25,788 bases of DNA from JAKFVA01 sp046155225 (lineage in GTDB: Bacteria > Pseudomonadota > Gammaproteobacteria > Burkholderiales > Burkholderiaceae_C). The notes under the pieces are model-generated. The model was not told the DNA's origin. It made no database searches and saw only the letters and a list, made by a program, of their open reading frames with translations. A program made the translations under genes and the position numbers. Below are positions 13,004 to 25,545 of the stretch, in pieces; the stretch's first letter is position 1; every line of letters begins with the position of its first letter. The stretch lies in contig JBJXED010000078.1 in NCBI GenBank assembly GCA_046155225.1, positions 1-25,788 of the forward strand, in the 5' to 3' direction.

Positions 13004-14566
13004 CTAACTGGGCCGCAGCAACGGCTTGAGCTTGACCCCGCTGGCCCACAAAACGCCAAAATACAGCAGCGCTGCGCCCAGCACCACGGCGGCCAGCAAT
13101 GCCAGCCGCCCGCCCCACTGCGCTTGCAGGGCGATCCAGTCCAGGTGCTGGGCGACCCACCACAACGCGCCGCCCAGCAGCGCACTGGCCAGGCCCACCT
13201 GCAAGCCAAAACGCCACCAGCCGGGCGACGGCGTGTAGCTGCCGTTTTTCAGCAGTCCCAGCAGCAGCCACAGCGCATTGATGAGCGCGCCCAGCCCGAT
13301 CGACAGCGCCAACCCGGCATGCGCCAGCCACGGCACCAGCGCGATATTCAGCAACTGCGTGATCACCAGCACCACCACCGCAATGCGCACCGGGGTTTTG
13401 ATGTTCTGGCTGGCGTAGTAGCCCGGCGCCAGCACCTTGATGGCCAGCAGGCCCAGCAGGCCTGCGCCGTAGCCCATCAGCGCGGCACTGGTCTGCTGCA
13501 CGTCGCGCGCGGTGAATGCGCCGTAGTGGTAGAGGCTGGCGACCAGCGGCGTCGCAAAAATCAGTAGCGCCACCGCGCAGGGCAGGCCGAGCACCACCAC
13601 CAGGCGCAGGCCCCAGTCAATCATCGCCGCGTACTGGCGGCCATCGCCACCCGCCTTGGCGGCGGCCAGTTGCGGCATCAGCACCACGCCAAGCGCTACG
13701 CCGAGCAAGGCCACCGGGAACTCCATCAAACGGTCGGCGTAGCTGAGCCAGCTCACGCTGCCGGGTGTCAGGTAGGACGCGATTTGGGTGTTGATGAGCA
13801 GCGAGATTTGCGCCACGCCGACCCCCAGCAGGGCGGGCAGCATCAGGGTGAGCACACTTTGGGCGCTAGGGTCGGCCCAGGCTTGCCTGATGCGCTGCCC
13901 GCTCAGGCCGATGCGCGGCAACATGCCAATTTTCATCAGCGCGGGCACCTGCACCGCCAATTGCAATACGCCGCCGAGCATCACGCCGCCTGCCAGCGCA
14001 TAAATCGGCTCCAGTCCCAAACTTTTGAACCAGGGCGCGCCCCACCAGGCAGCGCCAATCATGGCCAGGTTCAGCAACACCGGCGTGGCAGCAGGCACGG
14101 CAAAGCGTTGGTAGGTGTTGAGCACGCCGGCGGCCAGCGACACCAGCGACATGCAGGCGATGTAGGGAAACATCCAGCGCGTCATGAACACCGCCGCCTC
14201 AAAACCCTGCGCCGGCAAGCCGCTGGCCATGCCCCATACCAGCACTGGCGCAGCCGCCACGCCGAGCATGCAGGTGAATACCAGCGCCCAGGTCAGTAGT
14301 GTGGCCACGCGGTCCACCAGCAGCCGGGTGGAGGCATCACCGTGCTGCGCCCTGTTGGCCGCCAGAATTGGCACAAACGCCTGGCTGAAAGCTCCTTCGG
14401 CAAACAGGCGGCGCAGCAAATTGGGGATGCGAAAGGCCACGTTGAACGCGTCGGTCAAGGCGCTGGCACCGAACACGCTGGCCATCAGCAACTCGCGCAT
14501 CAAGCCCGTGATGCGCGAGGCCAGCGTGAGCAGCGAGATGGTGGAGACGGCCTTGAAAAGGTTCAC
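13004..14566 (-). CDS. murJ: Lipid II flippase MurJ
   Basis: MurJ moves lipid II across the inner membrane for peptidoglycan synthesis. The 520-residue product is hydrophobic throughout, with about 14 predicted membrane segments, and starts NLFKAVSTISLLTLASRITGLMREL, followed by GASALTDAFNVAFRIPNLLRRLFAEGAFSQAF in family order (quoted in parts around 1-66). The start is GTG at 14566 with only a weak ribosome-binding context; the length equals the E. coli protein (511) within a few residues, which supports it. The gene is divergent from rpsT, and the rpsT promoter occupies the shared upstream region. Confidence 0.96.
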   Translation of the reverse strand: MNLFKAVSTISLLTLASRITGLMRELLMASVFGASALTDAFNVAFRIPNLLRRLFAEGAFSQAFVPILAANRAQHGDASTRLLVDRVATLLTWALVFTCMLGVAAAPVLVWGMASGLPAQGFEAAVFMTRWMFPYIACMSLVSLAAGVLNTYQRFAVPAATPVLLNLAMIGAAWWGAPWFKSLGLEPIYALAGGVMLGGVLQLAVQVPALMKIGMLPRIGLSGQRIRQAWADPSAQSVLTLMLPALLGVGVAQISLLINTQIASYLTPGSVSWLSYADRLMEFPVALLGVALGVVLMPQLAAAKAGGDGRQYAAMIDWGLRLVVVLGLPCAVALLIFATPLVASLYHYGAFTARDVQQTSAALMGYGAGLLGLLAIKVLAPGYYASQNIKTPVRIAVVVLVITQLLNIALVPWLAHAGLALSIGLGALINALWLLLGLLKNGSYTPSPGWWRFGLQVGLASALLGGALWWVAQHLDWIALQAQWGGRLALLAAVVLGAALLYFGVLWASGVKLKPLLRPS

Positions 14567-14590
14567 GCGACGAGTGTAGTCGTCACCAAA

Positions 14591-14619
14591 CTGACTTGGG
14601 GGCGCAAATTGGCTACAAT
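14591..14619 (+). promoter_or_regulatory. Promoter of rpsT
   Basis: CTGACT (14591-14596) and TACAAT (14614-14619) are exactly 17 bp apart, matching sigma-70 at 4/6 and 5/6. The predicted start near 14626 leaves a leader of about 42 nt with AAGGAA just before the rpsT start codon. Confidence 0.65.
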
Positions 14620-14667
14620 CGCGGGCTTTGCTGGCAACATCCTCAAACCCCCAAGGAACCTTAAATT

Positions 14668-14967
14668 ATGGCAACCAAGCCGAAGAAAAAGAACCCCCGA
14701 TTAGCCTCGGGCCGCAAACGCGTCCGCCAGGACACCGTCATCAACCTGGCCAATACCTCGCTGCGCTCACAGTACCGCACCGTGGTGAAAAATGTTGAGA
14801 AAGCCGTTGTGGCAGGCGACAAAACCAAAGCCACCGAGCTGTTTGCCAAGATGCAAGCCGTGGTGGACTCGGTCGCCGACAAAGGCATCTTCCACAAAAA
14901 CAAGGCCGCGCGCGACAAGAGCCGCCTGTCGGCCAAGGTGAAAGCACTGAACCTCGCCGCCGCATAA
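14668..14967 (+). CDS. rpsT: 30S ribosomal protein S20
   Basis: S20 is a helical protein that binds 16S rRNA early in 30S assembly. The 99-residue basic product begins MATKPKKKNPRLASGRKR and contains LRSQYRTVVKNVEKAV and GIFHKNKAARDKSRLSAKV, all diagnostic for the family. It is about 12 residues longer than the E. coli protein. An AAGGAA sequence precedes the ATG at a good distance. It is monocistronic: a promoter upstream, tandem hairpins and a strong terminator downstream. Confidence 0.98.
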   Translation: MATKPKKKNPRLASGRKRVRQDTVINLANTSLRSQYRTVVKNVEKAVVAGDKTKATELFAKMQAVVDSVADKGIFHKNKAARDKSRLSAKVKALNLAAA

Positions 14968-14975
14968 GCCAACCA

Positions 14976-15027
14976 GCCGCCGCCTGAGGTAAATCAGGCT
15001 TCTGCCGCCGCCTGAGGTAAATCAGGC
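14976..15027. repeat. Two tandem identical 24-bp hairpin units after rpsT
   Basis: Units 14976-14999 and 15004-15027 are identical over 24 bp and repeat with a 28-bp period. Each contains GCCTGA and TCAGGC, able to form a 6-bp stem with a GGTAAA loop. They lie in the 3' UTR of rpsT, between its stop codon and the main terminator. Confidence 0.85.
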
Positions 15028-15083
15028 AACAGCCCGCAGACGATTTGAACCCGACTGCGCCGTTTGAAACGGGTGCGCTGCCA

Positions 15084-15125
15084 GCAAAACGAGAAAACCG
15101 CCGAAAGGCGGTTTTCTCGTTTTGC
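15084..15125. terminator. Strong bidirectional terminator between rpsT and the DUF3579 gene
   Basis: Arms 15084-15102 and 15107-15125 are perfectly complementary over 19 bp and enclose a GAAA tetraloop. The GC core (ACCGCC/GGCGGT) is flanked by A-rich and T-rich arm segments, giving T-rich 3' arms on both strands. It sits 2 bp from the DUF3579 stop and can serve both convergent genes. Confidence 0.93.
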
Positions 15126-15127
15126 AG

Positions 15128-15460
15128 TCACTCTTTAGCTTTCTCCGGCACCAGGCACGCCTGGCTGACCTGCAAATTGTTGTCGCGCGCAAAGCTCATG
15201 ACGAAGTCCCAGGCCATCGGCTCGGCGTCACGCAAGTCCCGGTGCGCGACGATGCACTTCACGCCGTTGATGATGGTGGGGATGCACCACTCCGAATAAC
15301 CCAAGTGCGAGCCGGGCTGCGGCCCGCCGGGGCGAAAGCAGCTCATCACGCCGGCCAGGCGCTCACACCAGTCGCCGGGGCGGAAGGTTTTACCGTCTTG
15401 CGTCAGGCCGAAAATAAAAACCTGTTTGGATGTGTCTGCGACCATGGGCGAGGGAGTCAT
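15128..15460 (-). CDS. DUF3579 family protein
   Basis: The product (110 residues from the ATG at 15460) belongs to the DUF3579 family, small proteins confined mostly to betaproteobacteria. It is recognised by FIFGLTQDGKTFRPGDWCERL, then GVMSCFRPGG and the Trp/Cys-containing HLGYSEWCIPTIINGVKCIV. An ATG at 15445 is an alternative start; neither has a clear Shine-Dalgarno, and the frame continues 15 codons upstream without family similarity. No biochemical role is known. It is divergent from argD, with a TAGAAT-like -10 box for argD in the gap, and converges on rpsT through a shared terminator. The neighbourhood of rpsT, DUF3579 and argD is typical for this group of bacteria. Confidence 0.88.
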   Translation of the reverse strand: MTPSPMVADTSKQVFIFGLTQDGKTFRPGDWCERLAGVMSCFRPGGPQPGSHLGYSEWCIPTIINGVKCIVAHRDLRDAEPMAWDFVMSFARDNNLQVSQACLVPEKAKE

Positions 15461-15612
15461 CAAGAAGAATTTACCGGCTGCGCAGCGCATTTTGCTGCAC
15501 TGCAAAATCGCTCTATCTTACAGACAGCCCGCCAAGGATGACAGGCCTTCGCAGCAGGCTCAGACTCTAGAATGGGCCTTTGGTTTTCCGCCTCAATTAC
15601 CGGAGTCACCGC

Positions 15613-16827
15613 ATGAACGCTGCCCTGCCCGCCTTTATTGAAGCCACCTCGCCGCACCTCATGAACACCTATGGCCGCCTGCCGATTGCGCTGTCGCACG
15701 GCCAAGGCGTGTGGGTCTGGGATGTAAACGGCAAAAAATACCTCGACGGCTTGGGCGGCATCGCGGTGAACACGCTCGGCCACAACCACCCCAGGCTGGT
15801 GCCCGCGCTGCAAGACCAGCTCAGCAAAATCATCCACACCAGCAACTACTACCATGTGCCGCACCAGGAAACGCTGGCCGCCAAGCTGGTGGAACTGTCA
15901 GGTTTGACGAATGTGTTTTTCTGCTCCACCGGGCTGGAGGCCAACGAGGCCGCGCTGAAGCTGGCGCGCAAATTCGGGCACGACAAAGGCATTGAGCGGC
16001 CCGAGATTGTGGTTTATGAGAAAGCCTTTCATGGCCGCAGCATTGCAACGCTCTCGGCCACCGGCAACCCGAAGGTGCAAGCCGGTTTTGGCCCGCTGGT
16101 CGAAGGCTTCATCCGCGTGCCGATCAACCACATTGACGCGCTCAAAGCCGCCACCGAAGGCAACCCGAACGTGGTGGCGGTTTTTTTTGAGGCCATCCAG
16201 GGCGAAGGCGGCGTGCATCCGATGCACATGGACTACCTGCGCGATGTGCGCGGCTTGTGCAATGAGCGCGACTGGCTGCTGATGATTGACGAGGTGCAGT
16301 GCGGCATGGGCCGCACTGGCAAATGGTTTGCGCACCAGTGGGCGGGCATCCAGCCCGACGTGATGCCGCTGGCCAAGGGCCTGGGCTCGGGCGTGCCCAT
16401 CGGCGCGGTGGTGGCGGGTCCCAAAGCCGCACACATCTTCGGCCCCGGCAACCACGGCACCACCTTTGGCGGCAACCCGCTGGCCATGCGCGCGGGCATC
16501 GAGACCATCCGCATCATGGAAGAAGACGGCTTGCTGGACAACGCCTTCCAGGTCGGCGGCTTTTTGCGCGGTGCGCTGCACCAAGCGCTGGGCGGTTTGG
16601 CGGGCGTGAAAGATATTCGCGGCCAGGGCCTGATGATGGGTGTCGAGCTGGCTCGCCCCTGCGGCGTGCTGGTGGGGCGCTGCGCCGACGCCGGGCTGAT
16701 GATCAGCGTCACCGCCGACAGCGTGATCCGGCTGGTGCCGCCGCTCATCCTCACGCAGGCCGAGGCGCAGCAGATTGTCGATATCTTGGTGCCGGTTGTG
16801 ACGCAGTTTTTGGCCGAAACGCCATGA
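15613..16827 (+). CDS. argD: Acetylornithine aminotransferase
   Basis: ArgD is a class III PLP aminotransferase that makes N-acetylornithine from N-acetylglutamate semialdehyde, the fourth step of arginine synthesis. It may also act in lysine synthesis on succinyl-diaminopimelate. In 404 residues the PLP-binding Lys255 is in PLAKGLGSG, and the motifs FFCSTGLEANEAALKLAR, EAIQGEGGV, LLMIDEVQCGMGRTG and HGTTFGGNPLA are intact. The start is fixed by GGAG at 15602-15605, seven bases before the ATG at 15613. A TAGAAT at 15568-15573 is a likely -10 box, but no good -35 box was found. The stop overlaps the argF start (ATGA), so the two genes are translationally coupled. Confidence 0.96.
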   Translation: MNAALPAFIEATSPHLMNTYGRLPIALSHGQGVWVWDVNGKKYLDGLGGIAVNTLGHNHPRLVPALQDQLSKIIHTSNYYHVPHQETLAAKLVELSGLTNVFFCSTGLEANEAALKLARKFGHDKGIERPEIVVYEKAFHGRSIATLSATGNPKVQAGFGPLVEGFIRVPINHIDALKAATEGNPNVVAVFFEAIQGEGGVHPMHMDYLRDVRGLCNERDWLLMIDEVQCGMGRTGKWFAHQWAGIQPDVMPLAKGLGSGVPIGAVVAGPKAAHIFGPGNHGTTFGGNPLAMRAGIETIRIMEEDGLLDNAFQVGGFLRGALHQALGGLAGVKDIRGQGLMMGVELARPCGVLVGRCADAGLMISVTADSVIRLVPPLILTQAEAQQIVDILVPVVTQFLAETP

Positions 16828-17759
16828 GTTCTGCCGCAGAAAAGTCGCTTCAACACTACTTGCAATTCAGCGATTTGTCCGCTGCCGACTACGCCTACCT
16901 GTTCGAGCGCGCGGCCTTCATCAAGCGCAAGTTCAAAACCTACGAAAGGCACCAGCCGCTGCAAGACCGTACGCTGGCGATGATCTTTGAAAAAGCCTCG
17001 ACCCGCACCCGCGTCAGTTTTGAAGCAGGCATGTACCAAATGGGTGGCTCGGTCGTCAACCTCACCGCGCAAGGCAGCCAGCTCGGCCGCGCCGAACCCA
17101 TCGAAGACTCGGCCCGTGTCATCAGCCGGATGGTTGACCTGGTCATGATCCGTACGTTCGAGCAGGCGCGCATCGAGCGTTTTGCCGCGTACTCGCGCGT
17201 GCCCGTCATCAACGGCCTGACGAATGAATTCCATCCCTGCCAAATCCTGGCCGATGTCTTCACCTATATTGAGCACCGGGGCAGCATCTCCGGCAAAACC
17301 GTCGCCTGGGTCGGTGACGGCAACAACATGGCCAACACCTGGCTGCAAGCCGCCGAGCTGCTGGGCTTTACGCTGCACCTGTCCACCCCCAGCGGCTACG
17401 GTGTGGACCAGGCCGTGGCGGGCCTGCGTTCAGCTGCCAGCTACAAGGTCTTCAAGAGCCCCATGGACGCCTGCCGGGGCGCGCACCTGGTCACCACCGA
17501 TGTCTGGACCAGCATGGGTTTCGAAGCCGAGGACGAGGTCCGTAAAACCGCTTTTGCCGACTGGTGTGTCGATGCCCAGATGATGAGCGCGGCCCAGCCG
17601 GATGCGCTATTCATGCACTGCTTGCCCGCGCACCGGGGCGAGGAAGTCAGCGCCGAAGTGATCGACGGCCCGCAGTCCGTGGTGTGGGACGAGGCCGAAA
17701 ACCGCATGCATGTGCAAAAAGCCTTGATGGAATTTTTGCTGCTGGGGCGTCTGGCATGA
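16824..17759 (+). CDS. argF: Ornithine carbamoyltransferase
   Basis: ArgF joins ornithine and carbamoyl phosphate to make citrulline. The 311-residue enzyme has the carbamoyl-phosphate loop STRTR at 59-63, the conserved NEFHPCQILAD motif, and the ornithine-binding HCLPAHRGEE motif near the C-terminus. It overlaps argD by four bases (ATGA), which makes co-translation likely. The gene order DUF3579-argD-argF is normal for the group. The stop codon itself forms a second ATGA with a following 12-codon frame (17756-17794). argG, needed between ArgF and ArgH in the pathway, is not in the window. Confidence 0.97.
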   Translation: MSSAAEKSLQHYLQFSDLSAADYAYLFERAAFIKRKFKTYERHQPLQDRTLAMIFEKASTRTRVSFEAGMYQMGGSVVNLTAQGSQLGRAEPIEDSARVISRMVDLVMIRTFEQARIERFAAYSRVPVINGLTNEFHPCQILADVFTYIEHRGSISGKTVAWVGDGNNMANTWLQAAELLGFTLHLSTPSGYGVDQAVAGLRSAASYKVFKSPMDACRGAHLVTTDVWTSMGFEAEDEVRKTAFADWCVDAQMMSAAQPDALFMHCLPAHRGEEVSAEVIDGPQSVVWDEAENRMHVQKALMEFLLLGRLA

Positions 17760-17794
17760 ACGTCGGTTTCACCCTCAATTTAATTGAAATCTGA
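17756..17794 (+). other. 12-codon frame overlapping the argF stop (ATGA)
   Basis: An ATG overlaps the argF stop in the same ATGA arrangement that links argD and argF. It opens a frame MNVGFTLNLIEI and then stops at 17792-17794. It may be the truncated beginning of a third cistron, a leader peptide, or chance. Nothing is recognisable in the peptide. Confidence 0.25.
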
Positions 17795-17801
17795 CCGCCA
17801 A

Positions 17802-20786
<2,985 letters not shown>

Positions 20787-20826
20787 GGCAGGCTCCAGAA
20801 GATGGTTTAGCAGGATGGTAATGGAG

Positions 20827-22065
20827 TCAGTAGCCGTACAGCCAGGGCTGGCCCAGCAGCCTTGCCCCCAGCAGGCGCAGCGCGGCGTCGCGCCCCGCGC
20901 GCTGCCAGCCGGTGGCATGAAACACGCGGCCGTTGCGGATGGCCCGCGCCTGCACCCGCGCATTGCGCTGCCAGCGCGCCTGGGCATACGCGGCGAGCGC
21001 CTTCGGCCATTGCGCGGCAGCGGTGGGCTGCAACTGCGCAGCCAGTTCAAAAGCGTCTTCAATTGCCATGCCCGCGCCCTGCGCCAGGTAGGGCCGCATC
21101 GGGTGCGCGGCGTCGCCCAGCAAGGCCACCCGGCCCCCGGCCCAGCGCGCGTCGTGCATGCCCTGCGGGCCGCACAGCGGCGCTCGCTCGCACAGCACCC
21201 ACTGGCGCCACTGCGGCATGGCCAGAAGCAGCGTGTGCAAGTCTGAGGGCAAGGGCGGCAAGGCGGCCAGCAAGTCGGCCGCTACGGCGTCCTGGCTCCA
21301 GCGGTGTGGCGCGCTTTCGGCTTGCGGTACGTGCGGGTTAGCGCCCGCGCTGGCATGGGTAATCACCACCAGGTTCAGCCAGTCGCCTCCCCGCACCGGG
21401 TAAGCCACGCCATGCCACTGCGGCCCCAGCCAGACGCTGATGTCCTGGCTGCGCAGGGCCAGCGGCAGGCGGGCTTGCTGCACCATGGCGCGCCAGGCCA
21501 AGTGGCCGGTCGGCTGGGCCAAGCCGTCGCCCAGGCACTGCCCGCGCACGGCACTCCACAGCCCGTCAGCGCCTACCAGCGCCTGGCCGGCCCGCACAGC
21601 GGTCTGCCCGTACTGCACCAGCTGCACTTCAACGCCGCCCTGCACTGCCTGCCAGGCCGTGACCACGGCATCGCGGAGACAGTCAACCGCCTGCGCCTGA
21701 AGCGCCGCGTCCAGCAACAGGCTGTGCAGGTCGCTGCGGTGCAAACAGGCATACGGCGCGCCGTACTGCTTTGCAATGGCATCGCCCAGTGGCAGGCGCG
21801 CAAGCTCGCCACCTTTTTCGCCGTCGCGCACGACCAAGGCCGCGGGAAAAGCGCCGTACTGCGCCAGCGCCGCGCCCAGGCCCCAGGCTTGCAGCCGCCG
21901 GGTGGCATTGGGCCCCAACTGGATGCCGGCGCCGGCGTCCTCAAACTGGGGCGTGCGCTCCAGCAGCTCGATCTGCAGGCCGTGCGAACGTGCGCCTGCC
22001 TGGCTGCACGCCAGCGCCGCCGCCAGGCCGCCAATGCCGCCGCCGGCAATAAGCAAACGCGGCAT
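20827..22065 (-). CDS. FAD-dependent monooxygenase (salicylate-hydroxylase-like)
   Basis: The 412-residue group A flavoprotein monooxygenase has the dinucleotide-binding GGGIGGLAAAL near residue 9, an ELLERTPQFEDAGAGIQLGPNA segment, and the second FAD motif GDAAHPMRPYLAQGAGMAIEDAF. The latter favours the salicylate/3-hydroxybenzoate hydroxylase branch over the UbiH-like branch, but the aromatic substrate is unknown. The start is the ATG at 22065, which overlaps the algR-like stop (TGATG), so translation is probably coupled. A TTG one codon upstream is also open. acnA follows 40 bp downstream. No aromatic-degradation genes are nearby. High GC and codon use fit the surroundings. Confidence 0.85.
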   Translation of the reverse strand: MPRLLIAGGGIGGLAAALACSQAGARSHGLQIELLERTPQFEDAGAGIQLGPNATRRLQAWGLGAALAQYGAFPAALVVRDGEKGGELARLPLGDAIAKQYGAPYACLHRSDLHSLLLDAALQAQAVDCLRDAVVTAWQAVQGGVEVQLVQYGQTAVRAGQALVGADGLWSAVRGQCLGDGLAQPTGHLAWRAMVQQARLPLALRSQDISVWLGPQWHGVAYPVRGGDWLNLVVITHASAGANPHVPQAESAPHRWSQDAVAADLLAALPPLPSDLHTLLLAMPQWRQWVLCERAPLCGPQGMHDARWAGGRVALLGDAAHPMRPYLAQGAGMAIEDAFELAAQLQPTAAAQWPKALAAYAQARWQRNARVQARAIRNGRVFHATGWQRAGRDAALRLLGARLLGQPWLYGY

Positions 22066-22802
22066 CAAGACGCGATCAACTCGCGCACGCTGGCGAGCTG
22101 CCGACGCGAGACGGCCAGCAACTCGGGCGCGCCATTGAGCCGCACGGCCCAGCCCTCGCCTTCTTCAGCGTCAAAGTTTTTCTCCAGCGCGCGCACCGCA
22201 CTGCGCGCAACGATAGCGTTGCGGTGGATGCGCAGGAAGACCCGGCTGTAGGTCGCTTCCAGCTCGCTCAGGCTACCGTCCAGGATGTAACTTTTGCTGG
22301 CTGTGCGCACCGTGACGTACTTCAGCTCGGCCTTCAAATACAGCACATCGGCCAGCGGCACGCGCTCGGTACGGCCGCGGTCTTGAATCACCAAGTAGTC
22401 GGCTGCAGGCACGGGCGTGGGCTGCGGCGCGGCGGCCTGGCGCAGGGCTTTTTGCAAGGCGGCCTGGAGGCGCTCCAGCCGCACCGGCTTGGTCAGGTAG
22501 TCCACCGCTTCGAGCTCAAACGCCTGCACCGCATGCTGGGCATGCGCCGTGACGAACACCACCGCAGGCGGATTGGGCAGGTTTTTGATCATGCGCGCCA
22601 GCGCCAGGCCGTCGGCACCGGGCATGTGCACGTCCAGCAGCACCACGTCAAACGCCTCGCGTTTTAGACATTCCAGCGCCTGCACGGCGTTGGCGGCTTC
22701 GCCGCCCACCTGCGCAGGCGGCTCGGTGCAGTCTTGCAGCAGCGTGACCAGGCGCGAGCGCGCCAGTGCCTCGTCGTCTACCAGCAGTACCTTCAATCGC
22801 AT
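22065..22802 (-). CDS. algR: LytTR-family response regulator, AlgR-type
   Basis: The 245-residue protein has an N-terminal receiver domain with Asp9, Asp10, the phospho-acceptor Asp57 in VVLLDVHMP, Thr85 and Lys105. A C-terminal LytTR DNA-binding domain (about 136-243) follows, with LYLKAELKYVTVRT and FLRIHRNAIVARSAV. The start ATG (22802) has a strong Shine-Dalgarno, GGGAGGGAG, eight bases upstream. It follows the sensor kinase gene, which itself diverges from argH. That order is the same as algZ(fimS)-algR/argH in Pseudomonas aeruginosa and in betaproteobacteria. The symbol rests on this synteny and the domain pair. In other genomes algR is often followed by hemC, which is not the case here. 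Confidence 0.88.
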   Translation of the reverse strand: MRLKVLLVDDEALARSRLVTLLQDCTEPPAQVGGEAANAVQALECLKREAFDVVLLDVHMPGADGLALARMIKNLPNPPAVVFVTAHAQHAVQAFELEAVDYLTKPVRLERLQAALQKALRQAAAPQPTPVPAADYLVIQDRGRTERVPLADVLYLKAELKYVTVRTASKSYILDGSLSELEATYSRVFLRIHRNAIVARSAVRALEKNFDAEEGEGWAVRLNGAPELLAVSRRQLASVRELIAS

Positions 22803-22860
22803 ATGAGCTCCCTCCCGCGCGTGGTGCAGCCATCATTTGGCAAATTCAGGCCAGTGCTTC

Positions 22861-22906
22861 CCGGCGTTTATGCCGGTACTTCTCCGGCGTTTATGCCGGC
22901 ACTTCT
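22861..22906. repeat. Two tandem 23-bp units spanning the algZ stop codon
   Basis: Units 22861-22883 and 22884-22906 differ at one base. Each contains CCGGC and GCCGG around a 6-nt loop, so each can form a hairpin. The algZ stop codon (22893-22891, TAA) lies inside the second unit. The first unit is a copy in the untranslated gap before algR. A partial third unit is seen just before 22861. Confidence 0.85.
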
Positions 22907-23922
22907 ATTCTGACTTGGTACAGCCCGTCCTTGAGCGCCGCGTGGAAACTGCCCTGCACGTCGTGCAGCAAACTCAGGCGGTCGCGCACATTCTCCAGTG
23001 CCAGGCCGTGGCCACGCAAGCCCTGGCCGCCCGGCACCGTGTTGGTGACTTTGATGACCACCATGTTGCCGCGCCGCTGCGTGGTGATTTTGATGTCTGC
23101 GCCCTCCGCGCTGGGCTCAACGCCGTGCTTAACCGCGTTTTCCACCAGCGGCTGCAGCAGCAGCGGCGGCAGCTTGGCCCGGCCCGCTGCCGGGTCGAGC
23201 GACCACTCGATCCGCAGGCGCGCGCCAAAACGCACTTGTTCGATCGCCAAATAGCGCTGCGCCAGCGCCGTCTCTTGCGCCAGCGTCACCGACTGGCCGG
23301 GTTCGACGAGCGCATGGCGGAACAGGTCGCTCAAATCCTCCAGCATGGCCTCGGCCTTGGCAGGTTCGGCCCGCACCAGCGCTATCGCCGTGTTCAAGGT
23401 GTTGAACAAAAAATGCGGCCGGATGCGTGACTGCAAGTCCGACAGGCGCGCCGCCGTGGCCGCCGGCGTCATGCCCTTGGCGCGCAGCACCAGCGCCCCC
23501 ACCAGCAGGCAGGCCAGCAGCGCGCCCGTGCAGGCGCTGGCCACCCACGGCATGGCGGGCACGCCCCCCACCAGCGCCAACAGCGCGGCACCGAGCAGCG
23601 CGGACAGCGCGCCCAGCACGCTGCCGGCCAGGTACTGCCCCGTCTCGGTCAGGCGTGCCAGCAGCTTTTTGCACAGGCAGGCAACCACCAGCCAGCTGAG
23701 GGTGGCGGGCAAGGCACCGCCGGTAAGCAAGGCCAGCCGGGTGACCCAGTCCAGCAGGCTGTGCGCGCCGAACATCGCGCCCACGCCCACCACGCATTCG
23801 ACAAACAGCACCGCCCGCAGCACCACCCCGAGCTGGCAGGCGTCAAACACCCACACCGTCTCTTCCAGCCGGGGCCGGGGTGCGAGCTCATGGTAGGCCG
23901 ATAGAATTTGAGAGTCCCTCAT
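22891..23922 (-). CDS. algZ: LytS/AlgZ-type sensor histidine kinase
   Basis: The 343-residue membrane kinase has an N-terminal region with about four hydrophobic segments (roughly 30-50, 57-83, 99-120 and 124-147). A His_kinase-family core follows with RPHFLFNTLNT, His170 being the probable phospho-acceptor. The ATP-binding domain has the N-box LLLQPLVENAVKHG, VTNTVPGG and GHGLALENVRDRL. This organisation is that of LytS/YehU/AlgZ kinases, which pair with LytTR regulators, here the next gene 88 bp downstream. I chose the ATG at 23922; one at 23931 is also possible. Only 26 bp separate it from the divergent argH start. The C-terminal tail ends inside a 23-bp tandem duplication. Confidence 0.87.
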   Translation of the reverse strand: MRDSQILSAYHELAPRPRLEETVWVFDACQLGVVLRAVLFVECVVGVGAMFGAHSLLDWVTRLALLTGGALPATLSWLVVACLCKKLLARLTETGQYLAGSVLGALSALLGAALLALVGGVPAMPWVASACTGALLACLLVGALVLRAKGMTPAATAARLSDLQSRIRPHFLFNTLNTAIALVRAEPAKAEAMLEDLSDLFRHALVEPGQSVTLAQETALAQRYLAIEQVRFGARLRIEWSLDPAAGRAKLPPLLLQPLVENAVKHGVEPSAEGADIKITTQRRGNMVVIKVTNTVPGGQGLRGHGLALENVRDRLSLLHDVQGSFHAALKDGLYQVRIEVPA

Positions 23923-23948
23923 TCGCCCCATTTTGCAAGCAAGGCCCC

Positions 23949-25364
<1,416 letters not shown>

Positions 25365-25410
25365 GCTGGCGCTGTAGTTTGTGCGGCCTCGCCCGCCGTT
25401 AGACACTTAC

Positions 25411-25470
25411 TTTTTTATAGCAGTACCGGCAAGAAATACCTTGGCTAGCGGCCAATTTGATGCATAAAAA
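25411..25470 (+). repeat. Dispersed short repeat, copy 5 (intergenic, after argH)
   Basis: This copy lies 46 bp after the argH stop. Its core (25417-25450) matches the acnA insertion at 31 of 34 positions and the copy after murJ at 26 of 34. The family pattern is TAGC...GGC...ACCTTGGCTAGCG, then CCAATTTGA. Short repeats ending in CCAATTTGA are familiar to me from Comamonadaceae genomes, but I cannot search to confirm. Confidence 0.8.
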
Positions 25471-25545
25471 GCCGAAAATTGGCTGGGAACCGCTTTAAAT
25501 GGCCTTGGCGTGGCAGGGTCCGGGTGGGCTAAGCATCGCCTTCGC

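Noticed and set aside
16299..17759. Fusion-like extension of the argF frame into argD
   Set aside because: The upstream part is an out-of-frame reading of argD; the argF start is fixed by the ATGA overlap and the family N-terminus.
17775..17787. Palindrome TCAATTTAATTGA between argF and acnA
   Set aside because: Too AT-rich and too small to be a terminator; probably chance.
20787..21062. N-terminal extension of aconitase by 92 residues
   Set aside because: It reads the 3' end of the monooxygenase gene in another frame; the ATG at 20786 has a good Shine-Dalgarno and the family start.
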